6,053 nucleotides of DNA. Source: Planctomycetota bacterium (GTDB lineage Bacteria; Planctomycetota; Phycisphaerae; Sedimentisphaerales; Anaerohalosphaeraceae). Under the pieces are notes generated by a model. It saw only the letters and a program-made list of their open reading frames with translations, made no database searches and was not told where the DNA came from. How positions within the stretch are numbered: position 1 is the first letter of the stretch; each line of letters begins with the position of its first letter. Below are positions 1 to 6,053 of the stretch, one piece after another. The position numbers and the translations under genes were made by a program. The stretch covers positions 1-6,053 of the forward strand of contig JAAYQH010000249.1 of the NCBI GenBank assembly GCA_012519365.1, read 5' to 3'.

Positions 1-1
1 C

Positions 2-883
2 TTTTATGGCGGCAAACAGGCAGCCTCCATTTCTCCCGTCGAGCCTGTGGTGAAGGAAGATGGACAAACCTCCCAGACTCTGACCATTAAGCTGACCGGC
101 CCGGCGCCGACGTCGGATGTGTATGTGGATGTGATTCCGTATGCGTTGCCCTATAATCTGGATCCCGAGGCCAACGACCCCAACGATATTTGCTTGGTCG
201 GTCCGGAAGGCCCGCAGGAACCGGGAAGGCCGCTGAGGATTCATTTCCCTGTGGGCACCACTGAGCAAACATGTCTTGTTCAGGCGGTCGATGATGAGCT
301 CATCGAAGGAATCGAACAGATTGGCCTTAAGTTGCTGACTTATAGCGAAGATCCCGCTTATGATCAGCAGTTAGGGCAATGGATCCTGGTTACCGTTATC
401 GATAATGAGCAGGGGTATTTGGACATTGATACCGGCCCGGGGCTGGTGGTGGATGAACATCAGACAATGACGGCGACATTTACGGTGAGCCTGCCCTCTC
501 CGCCGACAGCCGATGTTACGATTGGCCTGACAACGCCTGATGGACAAACCACGGTTGCTCCGACGTCGCTGGTCTTTACGCCGGAAAACTATCTTGAACC
601 TCAATCTGTTACGGTCAACGCTGTCAATGACGATCTGGTGGAAGACGATCCCCACACCGGTCGAATCGCCTTCACGGTCAGCAGCGCCGATCCCTTTTAC
701 AACGGCATTACAGTGCCGCGGCTGACGGTCGTGATTTATGAAAACAACTGCGGGGCGTGGGGCTATTCGCGTTTTGACGCCAATCAGGACTGCGTGGTCG
801 ATCTGCTGGATATAGCAACGATGGCTTCGCAGTGGCTGCAATGCACCTATCCGCATGCGTTGGATTGTGTTGATGTACGCTGA
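2..883 (+). CDS. Secreted Calx-beta-like repeat protein with C-terminal dockerin-like module (5' end missing)
   Basis: The frame is open from the left edge, so the start and any signal peptide lie outside; 293 residues are visible. Two beta-sandwich repeats of Calx-beta type can be seen. The first, about residues 14-137, has VVKEDGQTSQTLTIKL, then LVQAVDDELIEG and VTVIDNE. The second, about 138-248, has VVDEHQTMTATFTVSL, then VNAVNDDLVEDDPHTG. In both, an acidic DD(E/D)L(I/V)E stretch sits where Calx-beta domains carry their acidic turn. Residues 250-293 form a dockerin-like tail with one calcium-type loop (D259, N261, D263, D267, D270) and cysteines 250, 264, 281 and 289. By family, such proteins are extracellular and bind calcium, glycans or partner proteins; no catalytic domain is visible. 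The gene ends with tandem stops TGA TAG, and gene 2 starts 61 bases later. Its last ~155 residues are paralogous to the end of gene 2. The coding call is firm; the molecular role is unknown. Confidence 0.88.
   Translation, partial: FYGGKQAASISPVEPVVKEDGQTSQTLTIKLTGPAPTSDVYVDVIPYALPYNLDPEANDPNDICLVGPEGPQEPGRPLRIHFPVGTTEQTCLVQAVDDELIEGIEQIGLKLLTYSEDPAYDQQLGQWILVTVIDNEQGYLDIDTGPGLVVDEHQTMTATFTVSLPSPPTADVTIGLTTPDGQTTVAPTSLVFTPENYLEPQSVTVNAVNDDLVEDDPHTGRIAFTVSSADPFYNGITVPRLTVVIYENNCGAWGYSRFDANQDCVVDLLDIATMASQWLQCTYPHALDCVDVR
749..880 (+). other. Dockerin-like, four-cysteine C-terminal module of gene 1
   Basis: This is the coding segment for CGAWGY, one EF-hand-like loop (DANQDCVVDLLD), a short helix ending in WLQC, and a PHALDC tail. 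Loop positions 1, 3, 5, 9 and 12 carry D, N, D, D and D, as expected for calcium ligands. Classical cellulosomal dockerins have two such loops; only one is seen here, and four cysteines could supply two disulfides in its place. The pattern recurs almost unchanged at the end of gene 2. Binding to a cohesin or to the cell surface is inference only. Confidence 0.72.
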
Positions 884-931
884 TAGGGACGACCTGTCTC
901 AAGTGGGTAAGGAACTTTTGAAATATCAATT

Positions 932-937
932 GGGAGA
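932..937 (+). promoter_or_regulatory. Ribosome binding site of gene 2
   Basis: GGGAGA lies 7 bases before the ATG at 945. It decides the start: the in-frame ATG at 855 overlaps the end of gene 1 and would put 30 charged residues ahead of a clear signal peptide. Confidence 0.75.
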
Positions 938-944
938 TGAGATT

Positions 945-3575
945 ATGAAAAAGTTTGGCATATTCAGTCAATTACTTGTGCTGATGTTTCTGGTCGGCGT
1001 GGCCTCAGCGGTACCGCAGCCCCTGATCGATTTGAACGCCGAAAATCTGCCGGAAGGTCAGTTGTTAAACGGCTGGGTCAATGAAGGCCCTGTAGAATGT
1101 GTTTTTTTACCTGCGGACCGCCCGGAGGTTGAAGGTGTCGACCCCAATGCGGTAGTAGAGCAAGTGGCCGGCCGCAAGGCTGTTACGTTTACCGATGGGG
1201 CCTGGCTGCAATCCGACATCACCACTCCGGATGCGCTGACCGGCTCCAATCCATGGTCGGTTTTGGTCTGGGCCTATGCCCCCTCCACGACCGGTGAAGA
1301 TTGCCTGTTTCAGTGGGCCGACCGCGGCGGCAGTGTGAACGCTGCAACTGCACACTTCAATTTCGGCACACGTGTTTTTACCAATTTCTTTAACGACTTA
1401 TTTTATACCTCGCCGCCTCCGCTTAATCAGTGGGTGCATCTGGCGATGACCTATGACGGTACTAATGTTCGGGTTTATGTGAATGGAATAGCCGACACGG
1501 TGGCTGCACTGGCTTTGAACATTGCTCAAGGGCATTATATGCGGATTGCCCGAGCGATGCCGGACATGTGGGGAACGCATCCATTCCCCGGCTCCATCGC
1601 GTCGATTCAGGTGTACGATACAGCCCTGAGCCAGCAGGAAATTCAGGAACTGGGCGGCGTTTTTGAGGCCGGTTCTATTGGTCCTGCCGGCTTGCGGGTG
1701 GTCGAAGGGCAGACGGTAAATATAGAGCTGCAAATTTACACCAACCCCCTGACCGGCCAGGGTCCGCAAGAAGACCTCGAAGTTACGCTGAGTGTGATCG
1801 GCACGTGGAGCGATGTGGTGTTGGGCGATGCTGAAGTGGGTCAGCCGTACACCGTGGTTGTACCGGCAGCCGACTACGCGCTGCCGGTCAGTATTCCCGT
1901 TACAGCCTACGATGACGATGTCTTCCAGCCGGCCCATACGGTAATGATTCAGGCGGTTGTAACCGCAGGGGATCCGGATTACGTTGGCAAAATACTGACG
2001 CCGGCCAGTGGTCTTGGAATTCGTGTTATTGACGATGTTCCTCTTGAATGTCCGCCGCCCCAGCTCATCGGCGGCGCCTATGTCGATAATTTTGATTGTG
2101 CAGCCGACTATCTGTCTTTCGGCACTGAAGGTTCGCTTTGGAGCGGTCTGCTGGATAACGGCGAGAATACTATTGAGGCAACCGCCAATATGTCAGCGGC
2201 CAATGCGCTGCGTTTGTCCTCGTCCAACAGTTATTGGAGCGGCAATGACACCACCGGACCGTTCCTTTATGTGGAGGTCACCGGGGATTTTGAAATTGAA
2301 ACCTATATTGCCGATTGTCCTGAGGTGTACTTCAATGATGGCGGCCTTATGATCCGTCTGGCCGATACCGCTGCGGGCGGAGACGGAGAAGATAATATTC
2401 AACTCTGTTATTTCCCATTGTATGACGTCGGTAATATTCTGCGTTGGAATAACAACGGTGCTCGGACCGAAACAGATCAGACCTTTGACGGCTGGGATGC
2501 GGCTCCCTATCTCAAGCTTGTCCGTCGCGGGGCGAATTTTTATGCCTATAACAGTTTTGACGGCGTTAATTGGCTCGCTTCCTTCCCTTCAGCCAGTCCG
2601 GAAAATCCGCTGGTGCGCGAGGATATGAACGTGCCGACTCTGCAAGTGGGTTTGTATCATGCGACATTTTCCACTGCCGAGGGCTACATCGACTATGGGT
2701 ATTTCGCGTTAAAAAAGGCCAGAGGGGTTGTAACAGGCGAATTGTTCCTTAATGAGGGCGACAGTGGAACTGTTCAATTGCAGTTGTTCGCCGAAGAAAA
2801 CATCCCTGCACCGACCACGGATATGCAGTTAACATTGCGGGCGATTCCCGCGGCCGGAGCCGATCCGAACTCCGATCCCAATGCGATTCTGATCGGCGAT
2901 ACGCCGGGGGCCCTGCCGTACACGCTTGTCGTGCCGGCTGCCGAATATGACCAGCCGCTGGATATTCCGATTACTGCCGCTATGGATAGTCTCGACGTAA
3001 CGGATCATCTGCTGACAATTGAGGCACAAATTGCCAGTTCCGATCCAAACTGGAACGAACTGCTGATTATTCCCGAGTCCAGGGTTACCGTCTTTGAGAC
3101 CCCGGGCCTGTTTTTGGACACCATAGATGAGGTTTTTGTGCTCGAGGGCGGCTACGAGGGCATCTTTACGGTGCGCTTGAAAGTGCCGCCGCAGGCGCCG
3201 GTAACGGTCTCGATTACCGAACAGGACCCGGCCGGTCAGGTTACCGTCTGGCCGCAAGAGCTGGCTTTTGATCAGACCAACTGGAAGATTCCGCAAGGCG
3301 TTACCGTTACGGCGATAGATGATGATTTGCTCGAAACCGACCCGCACGCAACAACCTTGCTGCTGACGGCCTCCGACGGCGGAATCGACTACGACGATTT
3401 GGAGCCGCTGACGGTCTCGGTGACCATTTATGAGAATAATTGCGGTGCATGGGGATATTTCTGGGCGGACATCAATCAGGACTGCCGAGTGGATATTGTG
3501 GACTTGAGCCTGGTTGTCGAAGAGTGGCTGACGTGTTCGCGACCTCATGATCCGGATTGCATCGACTATAGATAA
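945..3575 (+). CDS. Large secreted multidomain protein: LamG-like, DUF1349-like, three Calx-beta-like domains, dockerin-like tail
   Basis: A complete gene of 876 residues. Residues 1-22 are a signal peptide (MKK, a hydrophobic core, then ASA^VP). Residues 26-236 look like a LamG/concanavalin A-like lectin fold, with NQWVHLAMTYDG near 161 followed by VRVYVNG and, near the end, FPGSIASIQVYDTALS. Residues 247-365 form Calx-beta-like domain 1 (LRVVEGQT, PYTVVVPAADY, VTAYDDD). Residues 380-591 form a DUF1349/GH43-C-terminal-like beta-sandwich (GPFLYVEVTGDFEIE, GGLMIRLA, FDGVNW, LQVGLYHATFS). Residues 595-719 form Calx-beta-like domain 2, closely resembling domain 1, and 722-829 form domain 3, closely resembling the last repeat of gene 1. 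Residues 833-876 are the dockerin-like tail (C833, C847, C864, C872; loop D842-D853). No catalytic motif was recognised, so a binding, adhesive or matrix role outside the cytoplasm is likely but inferred. It is probably co-transcribed with gene 1 and is followed by a terminator-like hairpin. Confidence 0.93.
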   Translation: MKKFGIFSQLLVLMFLVGVASAVPQPLIDLNAENLPEGQLLNGWVNEGPVECVFLPADRPEVEGVDPNAVVEQVAGRKAVTFTDGAWLQSDITTPDALTGSNPWSVLVWAYAPSTTGEDCLFQWADRGGSVNAATAHFNFGTRVFTNFFNDLFYTSPPPLNQWVHLAMTYDGTNVRVYVNGIADTVAALALNIAQGHYMRIARAMPDMWGTHPFPGSIASIQVYDTALSQQEIQELGGVFEAGSIGPAGLRVVEGQTVNIELQIYTNPLTGQGPQEDLEVTLSVIGTWSDVVLGDAEVGQPYTVVVPAADYALPVSIPVTAYDDDVFQPAHTVMIQAVVTAGDPDYVGKILTPASGLGIRVIDDVPLECPPPQLIGGAYVDNFDCAADYLSFGTEGSLWSGLLDNGENTIEATANMSAANALRLSSSNSYWSGNDTTGPFLYVEVTGDFEIETYIADCPEVYFNDGGLMIRLADTAAGGDGEDNIQLCYFPLYDVGNILRWNNNGARTETDQTFDGWDAAPYLKLVRRGANFYAYNSFDGVNWLASFPSASPENPLVREDMNVPTLQVGLYHATFSTAEGYIDYGYFALKKARGVVTGELFLNEGDSGTVQLQLFAEENIPAPTTDMQLTLRAIPAAGADPNSDPNAILIGDTPGALPYTLVVPAAEYDQPLDIPITAAMDSLDVTDHLLTIEAQIASSDPNWNELLIIPESRVTVFETPGLFLDTIDEVFVLEGGYEGIFTVRLKVPPQAPVTVSITEQDPAGQVTVWPQELAFDQTNWKIPQGVTVTAIDDDLLETDPHATTLLLTASDGGIDYDDLEPLTVSVTIYENNCGAWGYFWADINQDCRVDIVDLSLVVEEWLTCSRPHDPDCIDYR
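1020..1652 (+). other. LamG / concanavalin A-like domain of gene 2
   Basis: This segment codes for residues 26-236. It has the usual LamG_3 signs: a short strand near the N-terminus (PLIDLNAENL), AVTFTDGAWLQS, WSVLVWAYAPS, then W-V-H-L-A-M-T-Y-D-G and VRVYVNG, and a closing strand with FPGSIASIQVYDTALSQQEI. Family members bind glycans or proteins outside the cell; the ligand cannot be read from the sequence. Confidence 0.75.
2082..2717 (+). repeat. DUF1349-like module, copy in gene 2
   Basis: This segment codes for residues 380-591. It is a diverged protein-level repeat of the module at 3728-4369. Shared landmarks in the same order are DYL-x(2)-G-x(2)-G-x-(L/I)-W, GPFLY, GDF, G-x-M-x-R, GED, Y-F-P, GN-x(2)-R, DGVNW, LQVGL, and AT-(F/Y)-S-x(3)-GY. 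The copies differ too much at DNA level to be a recent duplication. Confidence 0.75.
3105..3572 (+). repeat. Calx-beta-like domain plus dockerin-like tail of gene 2, paralogous to 413-880
   Basis: The last ~155 residues of gene 2 match the last 156 visible residues of gene 1. Shared strings include DDDLLETDPHAT against NDDLVEDDPHTG, and (V/T)-x-IYENNCGAWGY followed by NQDC-x-VD. All four tail cysteines and the loop acids coincide. Domain boundaries are estimated by eye. Confidence 0.8.
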
Positions 3576-3608
3576 GTCGAAAAAACGTGAGGTTAAAAGG
3601 GTTTCTTC

Positions 3609-3641
3609 GGGCCGGGGGCGATTCGGCTCCCGGCCCTTTTT
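3609..3641 (+). terminator. Intrinsic terminator-like hairpin between genes 2 and 3
   Basis: GGGCCGGGGGC (3609-3619) pairs with GCTCCCGGCCC (3626-3636) over 11 base pairs with one G-U pair, around a 6-base loop. Five T residues follow at once (3637-3641). It lies 33 bases after the stop of gene 2. The reverse strand lacks an adjacent T-run, so it reads as a plus-strand signal only. No room remains for a promoter between it and the gene 3 ribosome binding site, so it may attenuate rather than fully stop transcription. Confidence 0.85.
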
Positions 3642-3649
3642 CACAAAAC

Positions 3650-3654
3650 GGAGG
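3650..3654 (+). promoter_or_regulatory. Ribosome binding site of gene 3
   Basis: A strong GGAGG lies 4 bases before the ATG at 3659 and 7 bases before a second, adjacent ATG at 3662. The usual spacing favours the second ATG, a difference of one residue. It begins 8 bases after the T-run of the hairpin upstream. Confidence 0.8.
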
Positions 3655-3658
3655 TCTT

Positions 3659-6053
3659 ATGATGTGTGTTCGCCTTGTGTTTCTTGGGAGCGCGGTCTTT
3701 GGTTTACTTTGCAACGGGCTACAAGCTGAAACTGTTGACGATTATTTTGATGTTCCTCGGGATTATTTGACCGAGGGTGTTGACGGGACGATCTGGGATG
3801 GCTTTCTCGGATTGGCGTCTGGTCAAACGGTCAACCAGTTAAACGCGTCCTCTGTCCGCGCGGGCGAATTATATATAGCCTCTGCCGGCGGGTTTTATGC
3901 CGAGCCGTGGAGTCCGCTGGGGCCTTTTTTGTATAAAGTCGTCAACGGCGATTTTATCGCCACGGTTCAAGTGACGGCCTATCAAGACGTGATGCACAAC
4001 AATTGCGGCATTATGGCACGGGCTTCACGAGATCCCGACCTGGCCGGGACCGGGGAGGATTGGGTCAGTATCGATTATTTCCCCATCTGGAACTGCGGCA
4101 ATTTCGCCCGGATGGCCAATGATAATGTGCGTACGGAATTATGTCACAACGAGCGGGCGTGGGATGCAGATACGTGGCTGCAATTGGAAAAAAGCGGCGC
4201 GGTTTTTCATTTTCGCCATAGCCCCGACGGCGTCAACTGGACGGAACTGGCCTGCTCGCCCGTTACTCGGGCGGATTTGTCCGGCATTCCTTTGCAGGTG
4301 GGTCTTTTCCAAGCCACCTATTCGGCCAATTCCGGTTATGCGGTATTTGACCGTTTCTCGCTGACCATAACCACACCTCCGCCGCAGCCGCCGCCATCCT
4401 GGACGCAGCCGCCGCTGACAGTAGACCCTGCGGATCGACTGGTGAATAATGTCTCCACACCCAAAGGGCAAGACGCCTGTGTTCTTGGCCGTTGGGATAC
4501 TGCCGGCCAGATGGACGGTTGGACAAGTGCGGGGCTGGCTGATATAACCGTTGCCAATGGCGTATTGACTGCGATGGGGACCGAGGAGGCGGCCTATCTT
4601 GAACTTTCTTCGATGGTTCAAGGCCCCGATCTGGATTTTGGCTATTTTGATTATGTGCAGTTTCGGCTCAAACTGCCGGCCGGTGTTCAAGACGACATAG
4701 TCATTTTTTACGGCACATCCGCTGCGCCGGGTATTTATTCCGGCTCGACACGAAACCTGCTTATTCCCGCCGCCTCGATTCCGCAGGACGGCCAATGGCA
4801 CACCTATCGGCTGGATGTGGGGTTGGCTGTCCGCTGGCGAGATTGCCTGACAGATCTGCGCATTTACCCGCTGGGCAAAACCGCCGCAGGCCGAACGTTC
4901 TCAATCGATTATATCGAAACAGGAGACTTGCCCGGCGATGTGCTGCTGGTCAATACGGATTTGAACATTTATTCCGGCGAGTCCTTTTCTGATCTTGAGT
5001 CCATGGAATCCAAACACGCTGTGTTTTGGTGGTCGCCCCAAAGTTACCAACGGTATGCGGGCTTTGATCCGCAGGTGATGGGACGGCGGGCCTTGCGGAT
5101 GATTGAAGAAAGCCTGCAGGTCTATTGCAAAAAATTGAATTACCTCGAACCGTTTGAAAGTTTTGAAACCTGGCGCCGCGATGGAAATCGCTATAAAATC
5201 AATCATGTGACATGGTACGATGGTTTTTGGTGCGGTGGCTGGAACGGTTTTATGCATATCGGCATCAATGGTTGGGGGCTGCTGGATGAGGGGTGGGGCA
5301 ATCCGATGCCTCATGAGTTTGGCCACTACGTTCAGGGCCATCAGCCCGGTTTTCTGACCGGTGGGCATTGGGAATCGCACGCCAACTTTCTGCGCAACGC
5401 CCGTAATATTCATTATGCCGAGATTCTGGGCGATCTTAGCGGTATGATGGGCGACCGAATTTTTGATGTAACCAATTTCCGGCAGGATCACGGTTCCCTG
5501 ATTTACAACGATTTTCGAATCCATCATGTTCTTCAGGATTTTGGCGCGGAGGCCGGCGTGCCGAACGCGGTGGCGGATGTCTGGATTGCCGGTTCCAAAG
5601 AGCAAACGATATATACCAAACTGGCCTCACTCTTACCGACGGGCACACAAGTCGGCGATGCGGCTGCTGCCGGCCTGCGGCATTGGCCCTTTCTGGATTT
5701 TAGTGTCGGCGACGTGTTTAAGTCCATCTTCTGGGACGGCGCCGCCAATGAGGCCTTGTTCAAATACAAAATCGGCTCGCATCTGATCCCGTGCCACGAC
5801 AAGCCCGGCTGGTATCGCGTGCCATTCGATCGCGCGCCGGAACGATTTGCGTATATGCTGCACGTGTTGACTCCAACCGACGAGGCGGTAACGGTCGAAT
5901 TGCAGGGGTTTGATCTGGCCGGTGCGACGGAAGATTGGCGGTGGTCGCTGGTCGCCGCCGAGGACAATTGGCACAATCCCCGCTACAGCGAGGTGTTTAC
6001 TCCCGGCGTGCAGACCTTTCATCTGCTGCCCGAAGAAAGTCTTCTATTTTTGA
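3659..6053 (+). CDS. Putative secreted HExxH zinc metallopeptidase-like protein with DUF1349-like and jelly-roll modules (3' end missing)
   Basis: The frame is open for 798 codons and runs off the right edge; the TGA forming the last three bases is out of frame. Residues 1-23 are a signal peptide (MMCVRLVFLG..., cut LQA^ET). Residues 24-237 are a DUF1349-like beta-sandwich matching the module in gene 2 (GPFLY at 88, DGVNW at 190, LQVGL at 212). Residues 238-253 form a Pro-rich linker. Residues ~274-421 look like a jelly-roll carbohydrate-binding domain (W279, YFDYVQFRLKLP, WHTYRLDV, FSIDYIETGD at 414). Residues ~425-798 form a large domain with HEFGH at 552-556 and GGHWESHANF at 568-577. HExxH with a glutamate (E572) 16 residues after the second histidine fits the gluzincin layout, and the surroundings recall the uncharacterised DUF6055 family. 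Peptide hydrolysis outside the cytoplasm is inferred; the substrate is unknown, although the flanking binding modules suggest a glycan-rich target. A start at 3662 is equally possible. Confidence 0.9.
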   Translation, partial: MMCVRLVFLGSAVFGLLCNGLQAETVDDYFDVPRDYLTEGVDGTIWDGFLGLASGQTVNQLNASSVRAGELYIASAGGFYAEPWSPLGPFLYKVVNGDFIATVQVTAYQDVMHNNCGIMARASRDPDLAGTGEDWVSIDYFPIWNCGNFARMANDNVRTELCHNERAWDADTWLQLEKSGAVFHFRHSPDGVNWTELACSPVTRADLSGIPLQVGLFQATYSANSGYAVFDRFSLTITTPPPQPPPSWTQPPLTVDPADRLVNNVSTPKGQDACVLGRWDTAGQMDGWTSAGLADITVANGVLTAMGTEEAAYLELSSMVQGPDLDFGYFDYVQFRLKLPAGVQDDIVIFYGTSAAPGIYSGSTRNLLIPAASIPQDGQWHTYRLDVGLAVRWRDCLTDLRIYPLGKTAAGRTFSIDYIETGDLPGDVLLVNTDLNIYSGESFSDLESMESKHAVFWWSPQSYQRYAGFDPQVMGRRALRMIEESLQVYCKKLNYLEPFESFETWRRDGNRYKINHVTWYDGFWCGGWNGFMHIGINGWGLLDEGWGNPMPHEFGHYVQGHQPGFLTGGHWESHANFLRNARNIHYAEILGDLSGMMGDRIFDVTNFRQDHGSLIYNDFRIHHVLQDFGAEAGVPNAVADVWIAGSKEQTIYTKLASLLPTGTQVGDAAAAGLRHWPFLDFSVGDVFKSIFWDGAANEALFKYKIGSHLIPCHDKPGWYRVPFDRAPERFAYMLHVLTPTDEAVTVELQGFDLAGATEDWRWSLVAAEDNWHNPRYSEVFTPGVQTFHLLPEESLLFL
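3728..4369 (+). repeat. DUF1349-like module, copy in gene 3
   Basis: This segment codes for residues 24-237, directly after the signal peptide, and is the counterpart of 2082-2717. It has the same landmarks but carries cysteines (NNCGIMAR, WNCGNFAR, TELCHNE, ELACSP) that the gene 2 copy mostly lacks. These could form disulfides in the exported protein. Confidence 0.75.
5312..5380 (+). other. Predicted zinc site of gene 3 (HEFGH ... WESH)
   Basis: This segment codes for H552-E553-F-G-H556 through H574. By the gluzincin rule, H552 and H556 would bind zinc, E553 would act as general base, and E572 is the best third ligand. H561, H570 and H574 lie close by and are alternatives. No structure or alignment was available to decide between them. 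Confidence 0.65.

Noticed and set aside
59..550. A 12-base direct repeat, GATGGACAAACC, at 59-70 and 539-550
   Set aside because: Both encode DGQT, but at non-equivalent places in the two repeats; the flanks do not match, so chance is likely.
855..944. An earlier in-frame ATG for gene 2 at 855
   Set aside because: It overlaps gene 1 and places 30 mostly polar residues before an intact signal peptide; the ATG at 945 has a well-spaced GGGAGA.
884..944. A promoter between genes 1 and 2 (TTGAAA at 918-923)
   Set aside because: At normal spacing the -10 position would fall on the start codon of gene 2, and no good -10 box is seen before it.
2829..3644. A 271-codon open frame on the minus strand
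   Set aside because: It lies opposite gene 2 and spans the terminator hairpin. Its product is rich in Arg, Gln and Asn with no recognisable domain, as expected of the antisense of a coding region.
3659..3727. Gene 3 product as a lipoprotein through C18
   Set aside because: The residues before C18 are G-L-L; a lipobox needs Gly, Ala or Ser directly before the cysteine. A type I signal peptide cut after LQA fits better.
4139..4801. A 220-codon open frame on the minus strand
   Set aside because: It is antisense to the firmly supported gene 3 frame and gives a low-complexity Arg-rich protein with no motif.
5312..5341. Metzincin motif HExxHxxGxxH
   Set aside because: The glycine and third histidine in HEFGHYVQGH do not have metzincin spacing: the third histidine is one residue too close.
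6051..6053. TGA at the very end as the stop of gene 3
   Set aside because: It is out of frame: the last complete codon is TTG at 6050-6052, so the gene continues beyond the window.

Overview
The window looks like accessory genome of a Planctomycetota bacterium, most likely of the Phycisphaerae/Sedimentisphaerales type. The main clue is the C-terminus of the first two proteins: a short module with the pattern CGAWGY-x(3)-D-x-N-Q-D-C-x-V-D-x(2)-D, then W-L-x-C and P-x(4)-D-C. This single-loop, four-cysteine, dockerin-like tail is commonly seen on large secreted proteins of that group. The assignment rests on remembered family features and was not tested by a search.

Three large genes lie on the plus strand and fill almost the whole window. 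(1) At 2-883 is the 3' part of a gene cut by the left edge, encoding two Calx-beta-like domains and the dockerin-like tail. (2) At 945-3575 is a complete 876-residue secreted protein with a signal peptide, a LamG-like lectin fold, a Calx-beta-like domain, a DUF1349-like beta-sandwich, two more Calx-beta-like domains and the same tail. (3) From 3659 to the right edge is a gene still open after 798 codons. It encodes a signal peptide, a second DUF1349-like module, a proline-rich linker, a jelly-roll carbohydrate-binding-like domain, and a large C-terminal domain with the zinc-metallopeptidase motif HEFGH followed by WESHA. That last domain resembles DUF6055 and the gluzincin pattern in general.

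Genes 1 and 2 are 61 bases apart with no terminator between them, so they are probably co-transcribed. Genes 2 and 3 are 83 bases apart. That gap holds a strong intrinsic terminator-like hairpin (3609-3641) ending only 8 bases before the Shine-Dalgarno sequence of gene 3. Gene 3 is therefore either expressed by partial read-through or driven from a promoter inside gene 2.

The genes are tied together by shared parts. Genes 1 and 2 share their last ~155 residues, and genes 2 and 3 share the DUF1349-like module. A reasonable inference is a locus of secreted, glycan- or matrix-binding proteins with one putative peptidase. No substrate can be named from the sequence. I see no RNA genes, insertion sequences, CRISPR arrays or minus-strand genes, and no gene-free stretch over 300 bases.
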